From: Rhizophagus irregularis
Taxonomy: Eukaryota > Glomeromycota > Glomeromycetes > Glomerales > Glomeraceae
NCBI RefSeq assembly: GCF_026210795.1
Contig: NC_089438.1
Span: 1,137,501 to 1,201,500, forward strand
DNA length: 64,000 nt
Reading direction: 5' to 3'
In this document: positions 34,901 to 44,894 of the stretch, one piece after another
Layout: each line of letters begins with the position of its first letter
Position numbering within the stretch: position 1 is the first letter of the stretch
Position numbers and translations under genes: made by a program
Notes under the pieces: generated by a model
Seen by the model: only the letters and a program-made list of their open reading frames with translations
Databases searched by the model: none
Told to the model about the DNA's origin: nothing

Positions 34901-37900
34901 CATTTTTATTGATTTCTTTAATTTCATCAAATTGATTATATAATATCCATTCAAATATTGTATCATTATATTTATTTATCTTTAATTGCATTTCTTGAAT
35001 AAAATTATCAATTTTTTCATTCCCACTTGCCCAAATAAAATTTTTTAATACTAAAATATAATTATTTGTATATGGATTTTGAGATATTCCATATATTTGA
35101 AAAACCATTTTATTAACCATTTCTGAATATTTAGTTGCCTAAAATGTAAGCAAAAGAAATAATAAATATGTTGAATTAAAAAAAATAGTGTTTGAAATAT
35201 TTAAAAAATATTATACCTCATTTATTAGGGAATCAATAGAATCTTGTGAGTTATGTAAGTATTTTAAAGTAACTTCTTTATTTGAATCTCTTATATAGTT
35301 AATATACTGATTATTATATAATGGACCATCTTTCCATATTGCTGAATATATTGTAATAGAATCATTTTTACTTATTTCTTTAATTTCATCAAATTGATTA
35401 TATGATATCCATTCAAATACTACATCATTATAGTCTTTTATCTTTAATTGCATTTCTTGGATGAAATTGTCAATTTTTTTATTTCCACTTTTCCAGAAAT
35501 AATTATTTAAAACAAAAATATAATCATTCGTATATGGATTTTGGGATATTCCATATATCTGAAAAACCATTGTATTAACCATTTCTGAATAATTTTTCAT
35601 CTAAATATGGCAAAGAAATAATAAATATATTTTGAATTAAAAAAAATAGTGTTTGAAATATTTTAAAAAATATTATACCTCATTTATTAGATAATCAATG
35701 GAATTCTGTGAGTCATGAAAATATTTCAAAGCAACTTGTTTATTCGAATTCCTCGTATAATTACTATACTGATTATTATAATATAAAGGACCATCCTTCC
35801 ATATTGCTGAATATACTGTAATAGAACCATTTTTACTTATTTCTTTAATTTTATCAAATTGATTATATAATATCCATTCAAATACTATATCATTATAGTC
35901 TTTTATTTTTAATTGCATTTTTTGAATGAAATTATCAATTTTTTTATTTCCACTTTTCCAGAAATAATTGTTTAAAACAAAAATATAATCATTCGTATAT
36001 GGATTTTGGGATATTCCATATATTTGAAAAATCATTTTATTAACAATTTTTGAATATTTATTTACCTAAAATATAAATAAAGGAAATAATAAATATATTG
36101 AATTAAAAAAAAAACTGGTTAAATATTTAAAAGAATATTTTACCTCATTTATTAGGAAATCAATGGAATTTTGTGAGTTATGTAAATATTTTAAAGTAAC
36201 TTTTTTATTTGAATTTCTTGTATAGTTACTATACTTTTTATTATAATATAATGGACCATCCTTCCATATTGCTGAATATGTTGTGATAGAATCATTTTTA
36301 TCTATTTTTTTAATTTCATCAAATTGATTATATAATATCCATTCAAATATTATATCATTATATTTATTTATCTTAGATTGCATTTCTTGAATAAAATTAT
36401 CAATTTCTTCATTTCCACTTGCCCAGATAAGATTTTTTAATACCAAAACATAATCATGTGTATATGGATTTTGGGATATTCCATATATTTGAAAAATCAT
36501 TTTATTGACCATTTCTGAATATTTATTTACCTAAATATAAATAAAGAAATAATAAACATTGAATTTAAAGAAACAGTGTTTAAATATTTAAAAGAATATT
36601 TACCTCATTTATTAGGAAATCAATGGAATTTTGTGAGTTATGTAAATATTTTAAAGTAACTTTTTTATTTGAATTTCTTGTATAATAACTATACTTTTTA
36701 TTATAATATAAAGGACCATCCTTCCATATTGCTGAATATGTTGTGATAGAATCATTTTTATCTATTTTTTTAATTTCATCAAATTGATTATATAATATCC
36801 ATTCAAGTATTATATCATTATATTTATTTATCTTTGATTGCATTTCTTGAATAAAATTATCAATTTTTTCATTTCCACTTGCCCAGATAAGATCTTCTAA
36901 TACCAAAATATAATCATGTGTATATGGATTTTGGGATATTCCATATATTTGAAAAATCATTTTATTGACCATTTCTGAATATTTAGTTGCCTAAAATGTA
37001 AAAAAAAGAAATAATAAATATATTGAATTAAAAAAAATAGTGTTTGAAATATTTAAAAAATATTATACCTCGTTTATTAGAAAATCAATAGAATCTTGCG
37101 AGTTATGTAAATATTTTAAAGTAACTTTTTTATTTGAATCTCTTATATAATTAATATACTGATTATTATATAATGGACCATCCTTCCATATTGCTGAATA
37201 TATTGTAATAGAATCATTTTTATTTATTTCTTTAATTTTATCAAATTGATTATATAATATCCATTCAAATATTGTATCATTATATTTATTTATCTTTAAT
37301 TGCATTTCTTGAATAAAATTATCAATCTTTTCATTTCCACTTTTCCGGGAATGATTGTTTAAATCCGAAATATAATCATTTATCTTTGTTTTAAGCATTA
37401 TACTTTCGTTTGATGGAAAAAACTGATATAAATTAGTATTATACTTATAAACTGTTAGTTGATCATAGACATTTTGATAATATAAATTTCTTATTTCAAA
37501 TATTTTATTATGAAGATAATCTATATCAGGTCTCTTTGATGGGTCAGCATACCAACATTGTTCTATTAACTGTTTATATTCTAAGGGAATTTCTGATACC
37601 ATTTTCGGTCTAATTCCATTGATAATTTTCATTGCAAGATCATAATCATATTCATAATCATTAAATGGTGGTTTGCCGGAAGAAATTTCCCATATAAGCA
37701 TACCAATACTATATACATCAGATGCAAAACTATGAGCTTTTCCACTAATAACCTCAGGTGCTATATAAGGACATATACTATTCAGTGATTTATCAGCAGG
37801 TCCACAAAATCCAAGATCAGAAATGCACCATAAATTTGCACTTTGTAAATATAATATATTCCCGGAATGTAAGTCTTCATGAATTGCTTTCTCTCTATGA

Positions 37901-38786
37901 ATTTCGTAAAGTGCTTTTATTATATCACAAATTATGTTAATTCTTTCTTTCCATGTAAGTTTATTATGATTTTGTTGTAAATATTTCCTTAAATCAATGT
38001 CCATTTGCTGTAATAAAAGCATATAATACCCCTCTGGATTGGTAGTTAAACCAAAACATCTAATGACGCCTGAAATTTTATTACTTATTACTAAATGTGA
38101 TTTGGCCTGTAAAGTTTTTTGTTGAAAAAAAGTTAATTTACATAAAAATTAAATAATCGATAATACTTTAAAAGAATAATATATTTTACCTCCTCAAACC
38201 AACTCATATTTGCACTTTCAACATTTTCTAACTTTTTAAGTATCACTCTAAGATTTATACGGCAAAATGGACTGATGGACCTTATGATAAATGGGATTCT
38301 AAAAAACAATAATTGAAAAGGTTTGGTATGCTTAGAGCATCCACCTTTAGTTAAGTACTTAATATTTCGAAAATTATTATATGGTATCCATTCAATTATC
38401 CTAGTTGGAGCAATTGTTTCCATTTGACAATTCCGTATTAAATTATCTATATCACCATTTCCGGATGTCCAGTCTGAAAAATATACTTTTAAATAATTTC
38501 GAATACATATTTCACAATAAAATGTGGCCAAACATTCATGTTGACAATTTTCGCAAATTCTTCTTTCGCCTTCGTTCCTAATGATTCTAAAATAATCGTA
38601 ACTCTCAGTTATTATTCTTACTGTTTCTGCTTTTTCGTCTTTTGTAAGAGATTTATTAGCAAAAATTATTTTATCTAATAATTTCTGTTGATTGGTTAAG
38701 TCGTAATTAAGATAAGGATTCTTATCCGCTTCACTAAAAGTTTCTTGAATTACCGTATAAATCAATTTTTTACGAATAACAGCCAT
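31944..38786 (-). CDS. Giant double kinase with nine tandem N-lobe exons
   Basis: Predicted 1,990-aa TKL-type protein. Exons: 38190-38786, 37069-38106, 36604-36990, 36144-36530, 35679-36065, 35217-35600, 34755-35138, 34289-34675, 33836-34216, 33387-33767, 32934-33320, 31944-32816. All are multiples of three with phase-0 GT-AG junctions. Exons 1-2 resemble K1: Cys-rich head, WTSGN, then a C-lobe with HED (275-277) for HRD and DLG (296-298). The tail of exon 2 turns into a new N-lobe. Exons 3-11 each hold beta-4/5 (YGISQNP), W-x-S-G-N-x-x-I-D-N-F-I-Q, EWI-x-YNQF, beta-1 to beta-3 and helix C. Exons 3-10 have degenerate glycine loops (SKNDSITMY, GKNGYYTMY). Exon 11 has GKGGFSTVY. Beta-3 Lys (ALK/TLK/VLK) is kept throughout. 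Exon 12 is a complete C-lobe: HRD 1776-1778, DMG 1801-1803, APE 1824-1826. ATG 38,786 is chosen by alignment with K1. It could be transcribed as two genes; no internal promoter is obvious. Confidence 0.7.
33321..36990 (-). repeat. Tandem exon array, period about 447-465 bp
   Basis: Eight exon-plus-intron units in a row. Exon 5' ends lie at 36990, 36530, 36065, 35600, 35138, 34675, 34216 and 33767 (next one 33320), so spacings are 460, 465, 465, 462, 463, 459, 449 and 447 bp. Introns are about 65-95 nt and similar to each other. Neighbouring units are most alike (36,604-36,990 with 36,144-36,530; 33,836-34,216 with 33,387-33,767), as expected for stepwise unequal crossing over. Confidence 0.9.
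38246..38337. other. 92-bp inversion within exon 1 of the giant kinase
   Basis: The segment is bounded by CTCTAAG (38,246-38,252) and its complement CTTAGAG (38,331-38,337). On the plus strand, opposite to the gene, it reads SKIYTAKWTDGPYDKWDSKK, the expected beta-1/beta-2 text; compare SEIYTADWIDG in K1. On the gene strand the segment reads unrelated residues, yet the frame stays open. The plus-strand reading contains one TAA after the final KQ. Flanks (LTKGG before, VILKKLENVESAN after) align normally with K1. Confidence 0.9.
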
Positions 38787-38819
38787 GAAGAGTGCAAAAA
38801 ACACTTTAGAAAATTTGGG

Positions 38820-39180
38820 TGAGTGTTGAAGAGAATAAAAAAATTATTCACCAAAAAAAAGAGAAAAAAATATTATTCACCAAAAAAGAGAAAAAAAATT
38901 ATTCACCAAAAAAAAGAGAAAAAAATATTATTCACCAAAAAAGAGAAAAAAAATTATTCACCAAAAAAAAGAGAAAAAAATATTATTCACCAAAAAAGAG
39001 AAAAAAAAATTATTCACCAAAAAAGAGAAAAAAAAATTATTCACCAAAAAAGAAAAAAAAATTATTCATAAAAAAAAAGAGAAAAATTATTCACCAAAAA
39101 AAAGAGAGAAAAAACTTTTTCCCCAAAAAAAGAGAAAAAAAAATTATTCACCAAAAAAGATAAAAAAAAAATATTCAAAA
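38820..39180. repeat. A-rich minisatellite upstream of the giant kinase
   Basis: About a dozen units of roughly 25-29 bp built on ATTATTCACCAAAAAA followed by GAGAAAAAAA. Units alternate between two lengths. The array starts 34 bp from the predicted ATG, so it lies in the 5' leader or promoter. Long Lys-rich open frames across it are a by-product of the repeat. Confidence 0.9.
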
Positions 39181-39779
39181 AAATGAATTTCTAAAATTTT
39201 AGATAATTTGAGCGCACACAAAAATTTTGTATGTGCGGAGTTTGTGAAAAAAAAAATTTATGTAAAAAAAAATTGAATTTCGGATAAAAATAAAAAAAGA
39301 ATTGGTCATTGTTAATTCACCATATTCTTTCGAAATTAAGCACACTTTTTTTATATAATGCCGACCAAAGTTATTATAATTGTCGTCATAATTTAGGCTA
39401 GGGCCTAGGGATCAAAGATGCTTATTTAGGGAAGATTTGAATTTCGGGAGTTAACGTGGTTAAGAATTAGTGATCGAATTCGTGATACAAACAAAACTAC
39501 GATTTATGATATCTCAATTATTATAGTGGAGATTAATATATATATATTACATGATCATAATTATTTTAAAATAAAAAGCGAAATAAAATCCGCTTAATAC
39601 ACATATGAAAATTAAAAGGGGTATGTACGAAACCTGATCCAAACCAAATAAATAATAAGAATATATTTATACAAAAAAAAATTAAAGAACTGAAAAAAAA
39701 ACAAAAAAAATTCGGTTTAAGAAAACCGAAAAATTTAAAATACCGATGGCCAGCCAAGCCGCCAAGGAAGCTTCCATAT
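39181..39779. other. AT-rich intergenic DNA
   Basis: No gene. A 63-codon open frame on the minus strand starts at TTG and is low complexity. Confidence 0.4.
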
Positions 39780-39993
39780 ATACTTTCTGATTATTTGTCT
39801 ACCACTAAATTGTGAATATAATACACTTAAATCTTCTTCATGAATCCAACGAAGTGCATCGATTGAAAAAACAATAATTTCCCTTTCTTTCCGTGAAGTT
39901 GTCAATGATATTGTTGAAATATTTCTCTTAAATTTACGTCCATTCCGTCATTACAAACATATAACTTCCATTTGATGACTTTTGTGATTTGGC
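39780..39993 (-). pseudogene. Fossil of a K1-type kinase exon 2
   Basis: A TATAG acceptor is followed by GCCAAATCACAA, the same start (AKSH/AKSQ) as exon 2 of K1 and of the giant gene. Next come NGSYMFVM and, in another frame, GMDVNLREIFQQYH, then a stop and IHEE-like text. Frameshifts and stops break it. HRD and everything downstream are missing. It lies on the same strand as the giant gene and is probably a relic of tandem gene duplication. Confidence 0.7.
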
Positions 39994-40399
39994 CTATAAA
40001 AATATTTACTGTATTTGTTAAAATAAAAAAATTCGATTATTATCGAATGATCGATGCTAATCAATATTCAGACGTAAAATTGAAAAGTTTTACAAAACCT
40101 TTTTATCATCATAATTGAAGAGAGGCACATTTGCGCAAGAGAAAAGGATTTATTTGCTGGGAGGATGTGATGTACAAATTTTTTATTCAAGCTGTCTTAT
40201 GTATGATTACGTTAAAAAAAAGTTATATTTTTATATTGAAAGCTGTAAATAGAAACAAAAAATTTAGTTGTTTGTCTTAACAACATGAATTATAAATCAG
40301 TACCTTAAAAATTGTAAAATGAAATTTCGGGATAACTTTAATGTCAGATAGTCTTAACTCTTAACCTACATAAACAATAAAAATATCTTTGTTCGGTAA

Positions 40400-40804
40400 T
40401 AAGGCCATATAAATAAAATAGTTCGTTTCTCATGAATATAAATAGTAAAAAGTAATCCGGCCGTTCGGGAAAATAATTTATTTTAAAAAAAAATTAGACG
40501 ATTTCTGAAATATGATTGGTTAAAAAAAAAGTAAAAATTTTTTTCCTACTCGGGAAAAAAATTTATTATTTTTAAAAATTTTTTTTTCCTATCCGGTGAC
40601 CCGCATGAAAAATTTAAGATCGATTAGTAATACAAAAAAACCCTTAACTATATAAATTAAATAATAATAAAAAAATATTTATTTTAAAATTTTTTGGACC
40701 CGGCCGGTATCATGTGATTAAAAAAATAAAAAAAAGTGTTTTTCGTGACGTTCATGTGACCTGGCCGCTGATGAGAAACTAACAATTTTATTTATATGGC
40801 CTTA
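40400..40804. mobile_element. 405-bp MITE
   Basis: Left end TAAGGCCATATAAATAAAAT; right end is the complement of the same word with two changes. Similarity runs on through GTTTCTCAT (about 38 bp). The interior is AT-rich with a few GGCCG words and no coding frame. The target duplication was not clear. Confidence 0.8.
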
Positions 40805-41331
40805 AATATTAAGTATATGTTTTTTTTAAGGTCGTAGTGAATTTTTTTAAAAAATACATAGTGCCATACGATGGTAACAAATACAACTAAGGATTTTATC
40901 ATCTGAAAAATTTCGTGGATAGGTAAATATGTAGGAATTTTTGTTAGGTCAGAAAGTTTTAGTAAACGACTTTATATTAAAAGATTTTACCGAATTTTTT
41001 GATGAATAATACATTTATTAGCTAAACATTTAATATAGTGAATGATGTGAAAATTCAAATTACGTTTATCTTTATTATATTAGATAAACTTTTTTAAGCT
41101 TTCTATATTTGAAATATCCAGTAAATTCATGTTTTATATAATGTATGTTTGATAAAAGAAAATAAAAATAAATTAAGAATATTAAATAAATAAATAAATA
41201 AATAAAAATGATGAATTCTGAAAATCATTAGTAAATTTAAATATCAAAATGTAGTATAATCTATAATTTTAAATTAAAGGAATTAGATTAAGGTAATACA
41301 GATTTAGTATTTTACTTACAGTATATAGTAT
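40805..41331. other. Intergenic DNA downstream of a kinase gene
   Basis: Contains an (AAAT)5-like microsatellite near 41,185. An alternative last exon of the neighbouring kinase could lie at about 41,210-41,245, but the support is weak. Confidence 0.4.
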
Positions 41332-43273
41332 TTACTTACTTTCATCAATGATACATTTTTTAGAATTCATATCGATATTCAATTCAAATTCAAATTCTTT
41401 CGTAATATAATCTAAACGAACGAAAACAAAAAAAAAAATTTAATTTATTTAAAATGAAGCGTAAATCGCATTAATTGCAAAGATACAAAATATTTTACCA
41501 TTATTTTCATTTTCGATTAATTTAATCTTTTTAATAATTTTATCTGGAAATATTTTATCTAAATTAATAAATATTGAATAGAGTTTATATATAAAAATTT
41601 GACTTTTATTCATACCTCCATTATCAATTTGATTGTCTTCAAACTTTCTTTTGACTTAAAGAGGAAATTTATTAATATTGCTTAAATTGTATTAATTACA
41701 CTAAATAAATAATTACCATTCAAAGAATTATTGTTTCTTTGGTGACAATGAAATAAGTCTAAATAGTAATGAAGTAGAGTATAATTATTAATTTTTTTTA
41801 TTAAAGTTTAATCTTCCGTGTTATTATATTTACCAATTTCTGCAGTTATAGACTGGCTTCTTAAACTTCTTGTAGATATTGTAAACATTGCAGATTGAAT
41901 CATACTACTCAAAGGCCTACTTCTATAAATAGCACCTGGATCATTTGCCGAAACAGGTCCAATGTCTGATGATTTCATAATTTCACAATTATAACCGTTC
42001 ATTTTACCAATTCTATTATATATATCAGTAGCTACTGGTCTTTTATTAGGATCTGAATTCCAGTATTCTTTCATTAATTCAATATATGTTTCGGGTGCAT
42101 TTGTAACAATTGGTGGTCTTGAACCAATAAATATTTCTATTATAAGTTCTGCATCATGACTTCTATTCCAAAAAGGTCTTCTACCTGTCATGAACTCCCA
42201 CATAATCATTCCTAAACTATATATGTCTGATTCTTTGGTATATTTTTGTCCTTTAAAAATCTCTGGAGCCATATAAGGAATGATACCATAATTATCTTCA
42301 TTATTATCATCATTTGCAGCTTCAGTTGCAGATTTACTTAATCCCAAATCTCCTAAATATAACTTATTCTTACCATGAAAAAATATATTTCCACTATGAA
42401 AATCTCTATGTAAAATATTTGCATGATGAATTTTAACAAGACCGATTGCTATTCTTCTTAAATTGTCCAATTTTATCCTCCAATCCATATTATAATAATC
42501 ATTGGTTATATAATTTGCCAGATCACCTGATTTATAATATGGCATAATGATCATAATATCTTTTGTAACGGGATCTTGAGTAATTCCAAAATATTTACTA
42601 ACATAATTGAAATGATCATAAAACTTTTCAAAATTTCTCTTTTTCCAATTTAAAGAAAATTCATGAAATATCCTGAGCTAAAATAAAAAACTGAAGTTTA
42701 TTAAATTACTTAACTCAAATTTAGTTAAATTTATTTGATAAATAATTACAATATAATCACCTCATTTAACTTTTCAGATGTGATGTCTTTAGAATTTTTA
42801 AGCTTTTTAAGAACAACTTCATAATTTTTATTACAAGCAGGTTTACAAAAACTTAATTTTTCTTTATTCCATTTAGTTATTATTGGGCCATCAATCCAAA
42901 TAGCTTTATAAACTTTACTAAAACCTCCTTCAGCAATAAATTTTACATCTTTAAATTGGTTATAAGGTACAAACACCATTTTTCCAGCTAATTTATTGCT
43001 ACTAGTTAGTGTATGCATGATAAAATCATCAATAACTTTGTTTCCACTTGGTATATATACCGATTTCGCTTTATAACAAACGTGACAAATCTGATGATTT
43101 TCATCTAAACGTTTCCTTTTTTTGTTACATTCGCTGCATACTATCATCATCATTTTACGCATTTTACTTTTATGATTTTGTTTAATTGTGGTTTGTATTG
43201 GTATACCTAAAGATGTGTTGTCTGATAATAAAAAATCAATTTTGTGTTTATGATTTATTAATTGTCCCATCAT
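41332..43273 (-). CDS. TKL-type protein kinase with micro-exon tail
   Basis: Predicted kinase of about 525 aa. Exons: 42761-43273, 41834-42677, 41717-41758, 41616-41654, 41499-41558, 41332-41411; total length divisible by three. The head has a Cys pair set (CSEC, CHVC), then a variant linker IPSGNKVIDDFI, glycine loop EGGFSKVY, beta-3 Lys in VVLKKL, HRD 261-263, DLG 281-283, APE and the tail text around YRSRPL. The lobe junction is phase 0 with an unusual donor (GAG^GTGATT). The tail exons of 42, 39, 60 and 80 nt are all joined in phase 1. The last exon ends DESK at an in-frame TAA that overlaps a possible GTAAGT donor, so a further exon is possible. ATG 43,273 is the first true ATG; the frame is open further upstream only from a TTG. 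The catalytic residues look complete. Confidence 0.8.
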
Positions 43274-44856
43274 TAATTTTTGAAAAAAAATTATTTCTTT
43301 TGTTTGAGACAAAAAGCCTAAATATATATATTTTCTTTTAAGCAATTTTAATCCGAAGTCTAGAAAATTCTATAATAATATAATATTCGTAGTAGAAGTT
43401 TCTAATTATGAGAATCGTGCTAAGGAAGAATCTACTAGAACTGCAATATGGAAAGAATTTTCGAATGGACTTTCCATCAAGAATTCTAAAAGATGCGGCG
43501 TGAGTGGATCACATACTTACTTGTACAGGTACAACGTGACATAATTTCATAATTAATAAAACAGTTATGACTTATGACGTACATACGAGATACAACGTAC
43601 AAAAACATTTACTCCAATCTCTTTTTAATAATACAAAGTAGTACTAATCATCAAATCTTCGGACTTATTGCTTATAATTTACCAAAATAAGTAAGATATT
43701 AATCAGTAAAATTTGTACGTTCTTGAAAGAATATTCCAAGTTAAATAATGATTAATATAGTAAACTTTATAACTAGAATAAAAAATTTCATGCAAAAGTA
43801 ATATTAAAGCTAAATCTTTTTATACTTTTAATACTAAAATTTAGAACATAGATAACTTTACAACAGGAAGTTAACATTTTTTTTACCTGGAATATTATTT
43901 TCGTTCTTAACTAATGGACCGCCAATATAAAGTGTTTCAGTTATTATAAGATTTGATATATAAAATGACGTCATCATAAACTACAGCAATAGATACCAAT
44001 AATTATTCATTTTAGGTATCCTTATTATGACATAGTAGCTTATGGGTTACGTAAAAATGACTCATTAACTGTCAAAAGCATCTGCATAATTAAACTAATG
44101 TTCGAACAGTTTGCCTTGTTTTCCCATCAATCACCAAAATTAATGAAATAATCAGGAAGCTAGCGTCTAAATCAAGCGTAGCTTACAGCTTACTGTTCTC
44201 TCATATTTTTAAAATAAAATTTTTTCGATAACTTTACTATATAACTTCAAATATATTATTATAGGAAAATTTAAACGTTTATTCTGTATAAATCTCTATA
44301 ACGATAGTAGTTATATTTCGTATTATATATCTTATTTTATATTTAGCTATGCTAAAAACAACAAGAAGCGATATTATGAGGCAATATTGATGATAGTTTA
44401 AGGTCATTCCGGACCGCAGTCCCTAATATTATAATACCCAATCAGATAAATGTAATAGTTTAACGTCATTCCGCCGGATCACAGTAAATAAAAATACTTG
44501 AAAATTTTATACACTAAAACTAAATATAATACTGCGTCCCACAATTAATAAATTCACTATATAAGTTCAGATATTACAGTCGTTACACCGTATCCTGATT
44601 TGTCGATCATCCGGGTCCAGAAATTTTTTAATAAAACTCGGAAAAATAACAAGAGTTTTTGTTTTCTTTCTTTCTTTTTTGTGGCTATATTTCAATGAAA
44701 CAGTTAACTTGAAATATCTAATATCTCGTAGTAATACCTTATAAACTATATTTATCCTTATATCTGTAAGTCTGCTACGTTTCACGAGGCACGAGCGCAA
44801 GATTCGTCACGTGATATCTCTCATATAACAAAAAGTTTATCATATTCGATTTTTTA
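43274..44856. other. Intergenic DNA with a direct repeat
   Basis: An imperfect direct repeat of about 60 bp lies at about 44,390-44,510 (two copies of ATAGTTTAA-G/C-GTCATTCCG). No gene recognised. Confidence 0.45.
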
Positions 44857-44876
44857 TTCTTTCGCTTAACGTTCAA
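44857..44876 (+). promoter_or_regulatory. TTTCGCTTAACGTTCAAA element before BTB-TLDc gene 1
   Basis: TTCTTTCGCTTAACGTTCAA lies about 20 bp before the ATG. Related words stand before the other three BTB-TLDc genes (56,336; 59,144; 62,398 complement). No kinase gene in the window shows it. It could be a core promoter or transcription start element; this is an inference from position and recurrence. Confidence 0.5.
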
Positions 44877-44894
44877 ATTCAAATAATAAAAAAA

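Noticed and set aside
33321-36990. CRISPR-like array of regular repeats
   Set aside because: The units are 450-bp coding exons with splice sites, not short repeats with unique spacers.
38819-39163. Long Lys/Glu-rich open frames in two overlapping frames
   Set aside because: Produced by the minisatellite; two frames are equally open and both are pure repeat.
39566-39757. 63-codon Phe-rich frame
   Set aside because: Starts at TTG, low complexity, no similarity to the neighbouring kinase fossil.
43274-43345. Longer N-terminus for the kinase at 41.3-43.3 kb
   Set aside because: The upstream start is TTG; the first ATG at 43,273 is preferred and the extra residues match no paralogue.
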